Shown: positions 1-8,038, counted from the first letter of the stretch. The stretch: 64,000 nucleotides of DNA from Kangsaoukella pontilimi (GCF_009830125.1 NZ_WUPT01000001.1:1674001-1738000), one strand, 5' to 3'. Notes: a model not told the origin generated them from the sequence alone. Program-made: numbers and translations.

Positions 1-428
1 AGGCCGGCCTCAAGTCTCTCGCCGGTTCGCGCATCAAGAAATAGATTTGACATAAAGAGTTTTGGATCATGCCCTTTGTGGATGCACTGATGGATCTCAT
101 AGCTTGTTATGGGAAGGATACTATAGATAGGTTCGACACTTTTCCTCCCAAGTACTTTTGCAGTTTCATGCTCAAGTTCAGGAACAATGCTACGCAGTTT
201 CAATATGGCTTCAAATCGTGAATTTGCGCCCTCCAAGTGATCCCCTAACCGAAGCACCAAATCAACGTCTGAAGCCATGCTTCCCTGAGGTACAAAGTGC
301 CGTCCGTCGCGGTTTATTAAGCTGCCAAAAATGAATGTATGGTCAAATATTTCATCTACATCGTACTTATCCAGCCAATTCACTATTACATTTTGCACAT
401 CCTTCAAATGAATCGCCTTCTCAACCAT
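1..428 (-). CDS. Nucleotidyltransferase-fold protein, partial (C-terminus outside the window)
   Basis: The first 142 residues are visible. A Gly-Ser pair (about residues 36-37, FGS) is followed by SDVDLVL (about residues 54-60). This is the GS plus D-x-D signature of the nucleotidyltransferase fold used by minimal nucleotidyltransferases of toxin-antitoxin pairs and by cGAS/DncV-like enzymes. The gap between GS and the aspartates is longer than usual, so the subfamily cannot be named. The ATG lies inside the end of the upstream gene (8-nt overlap, ATGGTTGA), so translation is probably coupled. The region is AT-rich compared with the chromosome, suggesting recent transfer. Candidate roles are antitoxin nucleotidyltransferase or second-messenger synthase in phage defence; neither is shown. 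Confidence 0.6.
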   Translation of the reverse strand, partial: MVEKAIHLKDVQNVIVNWLDKYDVDEIFDHTFIFGSLINRDGRHFVPQGSMASDVDLVLRLGDHLEGANSRFEAILKLRSIVPELEHETAKVLGRKSVEPIYSILPITSYEIHQCIHKGHDPKLFMSNLFLDARTGERLEAG

Positions 429-1026
429 CTTTTTCCTCCAACCCACGACACGACGAAAATACTATGTTTTCTAGCAATAGCGCGAAGTGATGAGGACCAA
501 AAGTGCGGTTCCTCATTGAGTAAGTGATGTAGTTTGAGAAGAACTCATCCTCAAAATTCATATATCTAAGTGCAAACTTCCAGAAGCAATCCACGCCGTC
601 ACACTCTCCCGCTGCGGCCAGGGAGCAGTTGCGATAGACGTGATCTTGAAAACCACCATATTTGCGGTGTCCAGCGACAATCTCCAAAGCAAATTGGAAA
701 GCTACTCTCTCGTTTATGTTGACAGCATCTTCAATTGAAATGGTTTTGTAGGTCGCATCATCTTCAAGTGTTTGCATCTTTACTGGTTTGAGCTTCCGGA
801 TCCAGAAGCCCCAATAGCCAGCCCATTTTGCAATGGAAACCGATCCGCGCTGCTGCTTGTCTACACGATAGATGTCTCTGAGGAAAAACTCCGACACCTC
901 GAGCAAAATATCTTTGTCGATAGAGGCTTCGTTGGGCTCGACGCTCAACGAAGCCAAGATCTCGTTGATTATTCTATAAGATCGGTCAGCGAAGAACCCG
1001 ATCTCGTTGGTAGGCAACGAGTTCAT
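421..1026 (-). CDS. Hypothetical protein, possible HEPN-like partner of the nucleotidyltransferase
   Basis: A 201-residue protein I do not recognise by family. It is predicted soluble, rich in aromatic residues and helical. Near its C-terminus it carries RNRTFGPH, which fits the loose R-x4-6-H motif of HEPN ribonucleases with a polar residue after the arginine. The short motif alone is weak evidence. Its 3' end overlaps the nucleotidyltransferase start by 8 nt, the same gene order (HEPN first, nucleotidyltransferase second) as known HEPN/MNT toxin-antitoxin pairs. Base composition is AT-rich. A different defence-type effector is equally possible. Confidence 0.6.
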   Translation of the reverse strand: MNSLPTNEIGFFADRSYRIINEILASLSVEPNEASIDKDILLEVSEFFLRDIYRVDKQQRGSVSIAKWAGYWGFWIRKLKPVKMQTLEDDATYKTISIEDAVNINERVAFQFALEIVAGHRKYGGFQDHVYRNCSLAAAGECDGVDCFWKFALRYMNFEDEFFSNYITYSMRNRTFGPHHFALLLENIVFSSCRGLEEKDG

Positions 1027-1051
1027 TACTCCCTCCCGCTCAATGGAAGGG

Positions 1052-1258
1052 CTATGTTGGTTCTTTGCGTCTCAAACGCTTGAGGACTGTCCCATGAATC
1101 CCGTCCTCTTTCGCAAGATTTCCTACAACCTTTGCGAACGAGTACTTCGTCGGTCCGTCGTTCTTGGGCTCCACAGAACGGTTCTGGCGCAACTCAGAAC
1201 GTCGCTGGAAGTCCTTGAACGTCGCATCGCCCCTTGTATGATTCGGCATCTGCAACAT
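1052..1258 (-). CDS. Small hypothetical basic protein
   Basis: A 68-residue, basic, soluble ORF that ends 25 nt before the start of the 201-residue gene on the same strand. AAGAGG stands just upstream of the ATG at 1258. No motif is recognised. It may be the first gene of the AT-rich cargo operon (for instance a small regulator) or the remnant of a longer gene. Coding status is uncertain. Confidence 0.35.
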   Translation of the reverse strand: MLQMPNHTRGDATFKDFQRRSELRQNRSVEPKNDGPTKYSFAKVVGNLAKEDGIHGTVLKRLRRKEPT

Positions 1259-1622
1259 CTAGCCTCTTGCCCGTGCCACCCATCTACCGCAGGTGCTGTA
1301 AAGCACACTACCCCAACATGTTGTGCACCTCAAACAAAATGCACACATATTAGGTATGTTTGATGGCTCCGGGCACTCCTTTCGCTTCCTCACGCAACCC
1401 TAATGGGCCGTCACTCAACAAAAAAGCCCGCCGGGACGCCCGACGGATTGGTCTTTATGTAATAATTTCGAACGTGGCGTCAACGGACCTGCTGGCACCG
1501 AACGCTCAACCTTGCATGTCCGTAACGCGCAAACGAGTGTGCAGGCGAACCGCTACAATGTTGGCCTACCAGCTAACCGTGAGCGCGTGCGACACGCCTT
1601 CAGCAAAAACCACGTTTGCGGG
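1259..1622. other. Intergenic gap between satellite module and cargo operon
   Basis: No convincing gene on either strand. It contains the terminator of the leftward satellite transcript (1420-1446) and must also hold the promoter of the cargo genes, which I cannot place with confidence. The composition shifts here from GC-rich (right) to AT-rich (left). Confidence 0.5.
1420..1446 (-). terminator. Rho-independent terminator of the leftward satellite operon
   Basis: On the minus strand CCGTCGGG pairs with CCCGGCGG around a 3-nt loop (one G-T pair), followed by GCTTTTTTG. It lies about 180 nt past the end of the 112-residue gene and separates the satellite module from the cargo operon. Confidence 0.8.
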
Positions 1623-1961
1623 TTAACTCTCATACCAACCCGACGTTTTGATCCAATCCGCCAGCCGAGATCTAATGTCATCAGGGAGATCAGGGCGTTC
1701 TTCCCTGATCTGGCGCAACGCCGCCTCACGCTGTTCCGCGTTCTTCCAAGGGATCGGCTCTCTGCCGCTTTGCATCTCCGCGATCAGACCGTCGTCGGGT
1801 GCATCGACGTGGAGCACGCACCCTTCGATGAACGTGCGGACCGTATAGGCCCCCTCAGCGGTCGGCAGCGCCAACACTCCGGACGGGTTCACGAACGAGA
1901 TCGAAAACGCGCCGGTGGGCGGCCTCCCATCCGCGATCCGCTGCATCTCACTCTTCGGCAT
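1623..1961 (-). CDS. Small hypothetical protein of the satellite module
   Basis: A 112-residue soluble protein with no recognised domain. The ATG at 1961 (MPKSEMQRIAD) overlaps the end of the TerS-like gene by 14 nt, which favours this start over an upstream one and suggests translational coupling. The C-terminal third is acidic and helical and ends in TSGWYES. It is the last gene before the terminator. Its place beside TerS suggests a packaging or helper-interference role, but that is position-based inference. Confidence 0.55.
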   Translation of the reverse strand: MPKSEMQRIADGRPPTGAFSISFVNPSGVLALPTAEGAYTVRTFIEGCVLHVDAPDDGLIAEMQSGREPIPWKNAEQREAALRQIREERPDLPDDIRSRLADWIKTSGWYES

Positions 1962-2538
1962 CGTACAGCTCCTCGATGATCTCGGCGTCCTCCATGCCAT
2001 AAGAATCCGCCGAGAGCTCCGGGCGCACCAGCCGAGGCGCCGTGGGCGGCACCTGTGCCACTACAGCCTCGTTCACGTTCTGGATGGCAATGCTCGTCCC
2101 CTCCCCGCCATCGAGTTGCTGCCTGTACTCGCGCCTTGCGTCGATCACACCTTTAAGCGGGAGCCGGCTAACCATGACCGGCTCGAAGTCGTCGTCGAGG
2201 ACGAGGTTGCCGTCGTCATCGATCAAGGGCTCGAGGTTGCGTTCGAGGTGGCTACGGACGTGCCGGTCCGCAAGGTCCACCATCTCCATCGCCCTGTTCC
2301 TCCGGGCGTCGTCTATGCGGGCGGCAAGCTCGGCGGCAAACCGGGCATCCCGGATTCTTTCGCGATGGACGGCGTGGAAAGATACGCCCAGTTCACGGCA
2401 GGCGCGTGTGATGACCCCGCCCTGGCGGTCAAGTTCCTCGAACAGTTCCTCGCGCATGTCCTCGAAGGACATCACGCTCGCATTGCCTGCCTGGCGCTCC
2501 TTCGGAGGCTGCATGATGGCAGTGGCTCTATTGGGCAT
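1948..2538 (-). CDS. Phage terminase small subunit-like protein (TerS)
   Basis: A 196-residue protein with an N-terminal helix-turn-helix (about residues 25-70; ITRACRELGVSFHAVHRER) of the kind seen in phage small terminases, which recognise pac/cos DNA and load the large subunit. A longer helical and acidic C-terminal part follows. The start at 2538 is chosen because CGGAG lies 8 nt upstream; an in-frame ATG at 2583 lacks a good ribosome site. No large terminase is nearby. In PICIs an island TerS redirects a helper's packaging to island DNA; that function here is inference. A non-terminase HTH regulator is the alternative. Confidence 0.6.
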   Translation of the reverse strand: MPNRATAIMQPPKERQAGNASVMSFEDMREELFEELDRQGGVITRACRELGVSFHAVHRERIRDARFAAELAARIDDARRNRAMEMVDLADRHVRSHLERNLEPLIDDDGNLVLDDDFEPVMVSRLPLKGVIDARREYRQQLDGGEGTSIAIQNVNEAVVAQVPPTAPRLVRPELSADSYGMEDAEIIEELYDAEE

Positions 2539-2816
2539 ATGCTGGGCTCCGAAAAAAGGGGGCCAATTCCCCTTCATCGTCATGGCGTTACGAGGGGCGC
2601 CTGATCGGTCGTCAGATGTCGCTGGCGAAGATTTCAGCTACGCTCGTCTCGCACATCATGGATACCGCATTCGCCAGTTCCGTCGAACCAGCACTTGCAG
2701 CCCCGCAGACCGCGAAGTCACGTTGCCAACCCAAGACAAGAAGGGGATTGACTGTATGTCTTACCCTTTTCGAAGCGATTTCAGCGATTTGAGCCAATCA
2801 AGACAGCAAGGCACCT
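2539..2816. other. Intergenic region left of the repeat cluster
   Basis: Two minus-strand ORFs of about 60 codons exist here (2612-2797 and 2798-2983) but neither has a motif, a good ribosome site or a clear operon link. I see no gene. One near-match to the neighbouring repeat (AAGTCACG at 2715-2722) is present. Confidence 0.4.
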
Positions 2817-3058
2817 AAGTCACCGAGCCCAAGGTCCGAGGAACACACGAGCGAGTTGTCCGCCCCATCGAACGCTCCACTGCCGCAAAAAGAAACAGAA
2901 CTCGCGACAACCTGTAATTCTAGGTGACTTGATGACTTACTCTCGAAGAACACCATAAAAACAAGGAACAAATCTAAAGCCACCTCGCCAAGTCGGCTGG
3001 CAAGTCGCCACGATTAAATGGCGACTTGCATGGCTCAGTTCACTGCCTGGAAGTCGGC
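2817..3058. repeat. Iteron-like cluster, possible satellite replication origin
   Basis: Six copies of AAGTC(A/G)(C/G)C on the two strands: 2817-2824, 2923-2930 (inverted), 2990-2997, 3002-3009, 3020-3027 (inverted) and 3051-3058. The copies at 3000-3029 form a perfect 11-bp inverted repeat around an AT-rich 8-bp spacer. The cluster abuts the 3' end of the primase-helicase gene. P4-type satellites replicate from repeat-bearing sites bound by their own primase-helicase. Origin function is inference; the hairpin could instead end the primase transcript, though it has no T-tract. Confidence 0.45.
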
Positions 3059-5233
3059 GAGGGTGTCGTAGCCCTCCATCTCCATCCATGCCCGTGTCCG
3101 TTCCGTCGGCCCGGCATTCTCCCACTTCTCGTGGTTCCGGCAGGACCAGACGACGACCTTGGGCAGCCCTTCATTCGTCTGCCGCGTGTGCTTTACGCAC
3201 CCGACCGCCTTCAGTGCGAGCGTCAGGTTCGACTTATGCGAACGGCCAGACAGCATTCCCCATGCGTCGTCGAACCGGAACAGGTCGTTTGCCATCGGAC
3301 CGGTGCCCGACGCCATCCATTCCCGGACCGTCGACTCGACGTCAGTGAGAGACGCCTCCCGCATCGCAGCCTTGGCCGCCGTCTCCGGCGCCCTGCCCTT
3401 CGGGTTCAGCGCAGGCTCGTGCGCCTGCAGACGACGAAGCCAGCGCGCCGGACCGTCACCTTCGATGAAGTCGAACAGGCGGCTGTAGTAGGCGTCATCG
3501 CGCGGCTCGGCAGGCGAGAACAGGACCAGCCACCGCCGGTCCCCCTCCTCAAGCCGCACCGCGTTCTCGTGGTTGGTGAAGCAGAGCATGTTGAGATGGT
3601 TCGGGATGGAGTAGAGCGGCGCGCCCTTATCCTCGATCCGCAGCGTTTCATTCGTGATGACAGGCTTCAGCTTGTTCGCCAGTTCGAGGCGGCCGTTCAT
3701 CATGAGTTCTTCGACCAACGCCAGCGAGGCGCCCTCCTGCCACTTGGTCCACTGGCTCTTCAGTTCATCGGGGCTAGGCTCGGCCACGTTTGCAGTTCCG
3801 ACGATCCGCTTCATCAGCGTGCCGACAGCTGTCTTGCCCGTTCCCTGCATCCCCTGAAGCAGCAGCGCGAAGTGAATTTTCACCTCGGGCTTTACGCATG
3901 CGAAGTGCATGAAGTCGATCAGGTGGCCCCGCTCGACCGGATCGGGCAGCAGGTACGCGAGGTGCTCTTCGATCACCGAGACATCGCCCTCGGCCGGCTC
4001 GATGCGCGACGGCCGCCAGATGTTGTAGGTCGAGTCGCCGATCAGCTCCGGCTTACCTGGTATGTACGCGAGGCTTTCGAAGCGCCGCACGGGCGTCTTG
4101 CTTCTCCAGACTTTGTTCAGGAGGCTGCCCTCCGGCTCGAGGTCGGCGAACAGACTGTTCCACTGGTCCTTGTTGAACTGTTTCAGGTCGGACCGGCGGA
4201 TGAACCTCGATGCGTCCGCGACCCAGACCCAGTTCCTCAGAACTCCGGTCGGCGACGGATCTTCATCGTCAGTTTCTATGACGTCGGCATCATCCTCGAA
4301 ATCCTCGGCAGGAGACGGACGTGCTGGCAGCTTCGTCCACGCCTTCTCGAGCGCATCTTTCAGCGCCTGGCCCTGATACTTGCCGTCGGCAGCGCCGTTT
4401 TTCGTCCATGCTGACGTATAGGGCTCGAGCGTTTCGAGACAGGCGTCGAACGAGAGGCCGTTCATCTTCATCCGTCCGACGACGGCGAAGAACTCCGCCG
4501 AACGGTCGTCCGGATCCTCGATCAGCCTTTGCTCGAGCCACGGCCAGAGGGCAGCGTCGGCCCCGTGCCAGTCCGGGACCCTGCCTTCGGTCCGATCGAA
4601 GGCGGGGTCGCGCTCAGCGGTCGATGAAGTGCGATAGGCGGCGAGGTCAGCAGCCGTCATGACGTCGCCGGAGGCGCCCTCGATCACGTGCTCGAGGATC
4701 AGCGCCGCCGAGTTCTGGTTCAGGCGTACCTGACCGCCCCACGAGCGCAGATCGCCGTGTGCCTCGCCTTCGAGGAAGTACCCCGTCCGGAACTTCCAGT
4801 TTCCGACCGCTGCCGGATCGTCACAGCGGACCCATACATGGCCCTTGTTTTTTGCACCGCTTGTCGACGGCGTGACGCAGGCCACGACGTCACCGTGTGC
4901 CTCTCTCAGCGCCTCCGCCGCCGCTTCGGGTCCATCGCCCTCGTCGCAGTCGAACACCACGCATCCGAGCGATCCGGGCTGGATGCCCACCGAATTCGCC
5001 GCCGAGTTACGCAGGTGCCTGAGTACCTCTTCGAGCGTCGGCCTAAGGTTGGGCCAGTTCTTCCGGAACGCACGTTTGTCACGCAGCAGGACGAACGCCG
5101 GCTCGAGGAAGCGGTCTTCAGACGCCTCCCACAGGTTTGTCAGAGTGGTCTCGAAGTTCTCCGGAAACGCGGTCTCCGCCGGTGCCTTCGAGGGTTCGCG
5201 GGTCTTTTGGTCTTGAGTATCATGATGGGGCAC
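3035..5233 (-). CDS. Replicative primase-helicase (AEP primase plus SF3-type helicase)
   Basis: About 732 residues. The N-terminal part looks like an archaeo-eukaryotic primase/polymerase domain: FDCDEGD at residues 94-100 as metal-binding motif I, then a GHVWVR segment and GDLRSWGG. The C-terminal part is a D5/DUF5906-type helicase with Walker A GMQGTGKT (461-468), an acidic Walker B-like LVEEL, an NMLCFTN sensor segment and DRRW arginines. Together these synthesise primers and unwind DNA to replicate the element. GTG at 5233 is preferred because GAGGAG lies 9 nt upstream; GTG at 5257 is an alternative. The downstream side has the candidate iterons. Confidence 0.85.
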   Translation of the reverse strand: MPHHDTQDQKTREPSKAPAETAFPENFETTLTNLWEASEDRFLEPAFVLLRDKRAFRKNWPNLRPTLEEVLRHLRNSAANSVGIQPGSLGCVVFDCDEGDGPEAAAEALREAHGDVVACVTPSTSGAKNKGHVWVRCDDPAAVGNWKFRTGYFLEGEAHGDLRSWGGQVRLNQNSAALILEHVIEGASGDVMTAADLAAYRTSSTAERDPAFDRTEGRVPDWHGADAALWPWLEQRLIEDPDDRSAEFFAVVGRMKMNGLSFDACLETLEPYTSAWTKNGAADGKYQGQALKDALEKAWTKLPARPSPAEDFEDDADVIETDDEDPSPTGVLRNWVWVADASRFIRRSDLKQFNKDQWNSLFADLEPEGSLLNKVWRSKTPVRRFESLAYIPGKPELIGDSTYNIWRPSRIEPAEGDVSVIEEHLAYLLPDPVERGHLIDFMHFACVKPEVKIHFALLLQGMQGTGKTAVGTLMKRIVGTANVAEPSPDELKSQWTKWQEGASLALVEELMMNGRLELANKLKPVITNETLRIEDKGAPLYSIPNHLNMLCFTNHENAVRLEEGDRRWLVLFSPAEPRDDAYYSRLFDFIEGDGPARWLRRLQAHEPALNPKGRAPETAAKAAMREASLTDVESTVREWMASGTGPMANDLFRFDDAWGMLSGRSHKSNLTLALKAVGCVKHTRQTNEGLPKVVVWSCRNHEKWENAGPTERTRAWMEMEGYDTLADFQAVN

Positions 5234-5398
5234 AGGACAGTGCTCCTCTAACTGCACGGATCAGGGGGCGTCGGCGGTCAGGGCCGGCGCCTCATCCGTT
5301 GGTTTCGGTTCACTGTCATCTCGGTCTGCGAGACCGAGTCATGCGGTCAAAATGACCGGCTGATTTCAATACAAAAGCAGTCCTTTGCGTGTCAATCC

Positions 5399-5677
5399 TC
5401 ATTTAGACCCCCGCGCATTCATCCACTCGTCGAGGCGCTTTACCTCATAGCGCACCGTCCGGCCCTGACGTGCGAAAGGCGGCCCTCCGCCCTTGGTGCG
5501 CCAGTGCTCGAGTGTCCTCACCCCGACCGCGAGATGCTCTGCCGCCTGCTCGGGCGTGAGCCATCGCACCGCATCAGCCGGAGACACCGAAACAGCCATA
5601 GCCTCCGCCATCTCAAGCGCCTCCAGCCGGTCCAGTACCGCGTCGATTTTCTCCTCAAGCCTCTCAATCAAGCCCAT
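5399..5677 (-). CDS. AlpA/excisionase-like helix-turn-helix protein
   Basis: A 92-residue protein: a short N-terminal coiled coil (about residues 4-25, ERLEEKIDAVLDRLEALE) followed by a MerR/HTH_17-type winged helix (LTPEQAAEHLAVGVRTLEHW, ending VKRLDEWM). This fold is typical of excisionases and of AlpA, which turns on satellite genes. ATG at 5677 has GGAG 9 nt upstream; GTG at 5698 is an alternative. The gene lies between integrase and primase, the usual place of the regulatory switch. An inverted pair of TCAAAATG octamers flanks it (5347-5354 and 5709-5716). Confidence 0.75.
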   Translation of the reverse strand: MGLIERLEEKIDAVLDRLEALEMAEAMAVSVSPADAVRWLTPEQAAEHLAVGVRTLEHWRTKGGGPPFARQGRTVRYEVKRLDEWMNARGSK

Positions 5678-5762
5678 GGTCCGCACTCCATTCGTCACCA
5701 GTCAGGACCATTTTGAGCCACGGAGGGCTGGGCTGCGAACCATCAGTCGGGCTTGATGGAGT

Positions 5763-6902
5763 TCAGTCGCGGAAGGAAAGAAGATGTTCCGCCACACGTT
5801 CAGTCGCTTCGACTACGGGCTTCGTGACCTTATCCCGCGACACGTATCTGGAGGTCGTCGTCTTGCCGAGCTGGGAATGGTTAAGGCAGAGGCTGATCGT
5901 CGACATCTCGACGCCGAGGTCGAGCGCGCGAGTTGCCCAGGAGTGCCGCAACGCGTGCGGGGGCGGAAACCCGGCGTCGCCGGTCCGAAGATGCGGGATG
6001 TGCCCGCTCTTCGAGTTGGCAGGAAAAAGGAAAGGCGACCAGGGCGCAGCTTCTCTGATCGAATGAAGCTCGGAGCACAGCGCCTTTGGCAGAGCGCGGG
6101 TGAAGGCGCGATCCCGCCCGCCTTTGGGCGATGCGATCCATGCCGTGCCTGCGTCGAGATCGATGCTCTCCCACCTGAGCGACAGCGCCTCAGAAAGCCG
6201 CAGGCCGGTCAGTGCCAAGGAAATCCACGCCGTGGCCCTTACGCGGTTTTCCATGGCATCCACAGCGCGCCAAAGTGATCGGAATGCATCGTCGTCGAGT
6301 GCCCAGTCCCTTGGCGTCTCTTTGTTCGGCCTGATGGCCCGCGCCCACACGTTCCCCTCTGAGAGTTCGTCGGACCTGAGGTAGTCGGCCCAGAGGGCCC
6401 GACCCGTGCGATACATTGAATTCGCCCCGTAAGCTCCCTTGCGGCTCACGCGCTCGAAGTGCGAGCGGACATCCTGCCGCGTGATCCTATCCATAGGCAT
6501 TCGCGCAAGCCGGCCCATCCGCTTGAGACAATCACGATAATAGACGAGCGTCCTCGGGCTGAGGTTCGGGCGGTTCTCAAGGTAGCGCTCCAGATACTCC
6601 TCGACCGTAGGAGCATCCTTGTTTCGCTTTCTTTCATCTCTTGGATCTTCCCCCCGAGAAAGGCGGACCTTGAGGGAGCGCGCCTCGTTCCTCGCCTCCT
6701 TAAGCGAGATGCAGTCCGCCCTGCCGATGGTCAGGGTCAAAGGGGTCGAGCGACCGTCATTTACGGTGCCTTTGTAGCGGTAGCTGCCAGAGCGCTTGCC
6801 TACTTTAAGCACGAGCCCCGGAACCTCTTCATCATAGAGTGTCGCTCCTGAGCCCTCGCGGGTCGCCCGGTCGACCACACCTTGAGTCAACTTGATCGTC
6901 AT
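5763..6902 (-). CDS. int: Tyrosine-type site-specific integrase
   Basis: A 379-residue phage-type tyrosine recombinase. It has an N-terminal arm-binding domain (DUF4102-like), a core-binding SAM-like domain, and a catalytic domain with Arg in TGLRLSEAL (R235), H316 and R319 in HALRHSW, H342 and the nucleophile Y353 in TSRYVS. It integrates and excises the island at the tRNA-Gly(CCC) gene. The start at 6902 has GGAGGA 5-6 nt upstream; the ATG at 6968 adds 22 residues without a ribosome site. The gene lies about 1 kb from the right attachment site and reads away from it. Confidence 0.93.
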   Translation of the reverse strand: MTIKLTQGVVDRATREGSGATLYDEEVPGLVLKVGKRSGSYRYKGTVNDGRSTPLTLTIGRADCISLKEARNEARSLKVRLSRGEDPRDERKRNKDAPTVEEYLERYLENRPNLSPRTLVYYRDCLKRMGRLARMPMDRITRQDVRSHFERVSRKGAYGANSMYRTGRALWADYLRSDELSEGNVWARAIRPNKETPRDWALDDDAFRSLWRAVDAMENRVRATAWISLALTGLRLSEALSLRWESIDLDAGTAWIASPKGGRDRAFTRALPKALCSELHSIREAAPWSPFLFPANSKSGHIPHLRTGDAGFPPPHALRHSWATRALDLGVEMSTISLCLNHSQLGKTTTSRYVSRDKVTKPVVEATERVAEHLLSFRD

Positions 6903-7064
6903 CCGTTCCTCCGTGGCATAAGATGCGGCAATCTGTGCCCGGTCCGAAATTTTCTTCGATCGGGTCACTTTGGGTTAAACAGAGAAATTATGGCGAGTTC
7001 ACAGTGCTTTGCGGACCACCAATCAGGTCGATGCCGTACTAAGCCGAGCTTTGAAGGGAAGTAG

Positions 7065-7757
7065 ATGGAGATCATCAAGAACGAGGCTGAAGACGGAAAG
7101 GTCTTCGTGAACAAGTTGGCGGCCGCGGAACGTCAGCTTTCTGCTGCCATCAGGATGTACTTCATGGAAGAGGACCCCCTCGCAATTCACACCGTCGCCT
7201 CCGCCGCAATGAACCTCTATGCCGATCTCTTGAAGCGTCGAGGAAAGGACCCCGCTATCTTCGGCATCGTTTATGGGCTGCTACGGGCAGCGAGAGATTA
7301 CATCGACGGCAATTTGGCGAAAGAAGACGTGGAAAAATGGGGAGACGGCGCTTTTGAGGCTCTTGAGCCCTTTATTGAGATGCTGCGCAACGATCCTGAG
7401 CTGAACGTCGATGAGATCCGGGTTTCGGGACCGCCTGCCTACGTGCAGGAGTTCTGGAGAGAGAAGAGGAAGTCATACAATTTCCTTAAGCATGCGGATC
7501 GCGACCACGCTAAACTTCTCGATCAGGCTCACTTGAACAACGAAGATCTGATATTTCAAGCTATCGGGTGCGCCGCTCATCTAAATTGCGAAATGACGCA
7601 TGAGAAGGAGATGTTCTTTGCTGCGATGGTAGTATTGGGGAAGTTAAAGAAACCGGACTGGGATTCGGAACTCATAAGCGCCATGACTGCACACCCGCCC
7701 GATGAAATGATGCGTCGCGCACGAAAAGTGCTCTGTTACTCACGCGTAGATGACTAG
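7065..7757 (+). CDS. Hypothetical protein, island cargo
   Basis: A 230-residue soluble, mostly helical protein of unknown function, on the opposite strand to the integrase and between it and the right attachment site. AAGGGAAG precedes the ATG. It contains NFLKHADRD (about residues 144-152), a motif I associate with a family of uncharacterised proteobacterial proteins. This spot, next to integrase, is a usual cargo position in satellites. I cannot assign a role. Confidence 0.7.
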   Translation: MEIIKNEAEDGKVFVNKLAAAERQLSAAIRMYFMEEDPLAIHTVASAAMNLYADLLKRRGKDPAIFGIVYGLLRAARDYIDGNLAKEDVEKWGDGAFEALEPFIEMLRNDPELNVDEIRVSGPPAYVQEFWREKRKSYNFLKHADRDHAKLLDQAHLNNEDLIFQAIGCAAHLNCEMTHEKEMFFAAMVVLGKLKKPDWDSELISAMTAHPPDEMMRRARKVLCYSRVDD

Positions 7758-7957
7758 CAAAAGATCACGGTTGGAGCGGTTGCAGACCCCCGGCTTTGCC
7801 TAGAATTTTGCCCAGCATAGTACCCAGTTCAAGGCCGTTCTAAGTTGGGTAGAGATGGACAATTCTCTTGGTTTTCCTATTTCTAACAGACACTTATCCG
7901 CCCCCGAGGAAGCCGTAGCTGTGTTTAGTCGTAGATGTTTGCACTGGCACGCAACGA

Positions 7958-8001
7958 TTCCCAAGCTTAAGACGAGGGTTCGATTCCCTTCACCCGCTCC
8001 A
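7958..8001 (+). repeat. Right attachment site: 3' half of a tRNA-Gly(CCC) gene
   Basis: The 44 bp run from the CCC anticodon loop through variable region, T-arm (GAGGG/CCCTT around TTCGATT), acceptor strand CACCCGC, discriminator T and CCA. The 5' half of a tRNA is missing upstream, so this is not a functional gene but the duplicated att core left by integration. The intact tRNA-Gly(CCC) is predicted at the island's other end, outside the window. Confidence 0.85.
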
Positions 8002-8038
8002 TCCCCCGAACGATCAAGGCCACCCGAGGATCAACGAC

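Larger units (their letters stand above)
1..8001. mobile_element. Integrative island, probably a phage satellite (PICI/P4-like), left end beyond the window
   Basis: The island is bounded on the right by a partial tRNA-Gly(CCC) 3' end at 7958-8001; core metabolic genes start at 8039. It holds a tyrosine integrase, an AlpA/excisionase-like protein, a primase-helicase and a small-terminase-like protein in one leftward series, then a terminator and AT-rich cargo. No capsid, tail or lysis gene is visible. Integrase, AlpA, primase and TerS together are known from phage-inducible chromosomal islands; that this element is mobilised by a helper phage is inference. A cryptic prophage or plasmid-like element is the main alternative. 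The true left border cannot be seen. Confidence 0.75.

Noticed and set aside
2612-2983. Two minus-strand frames of about 60 codons between TerS and the primase-helicase
   Set aside because: No ribosome site or motif; they overlap the repeat cluster.
3026-4414. 462-codon plus-strand frame opposite the primase-helicase
   Set aside because: No domain; the opposite strand has Walker A and other helicase motifs.
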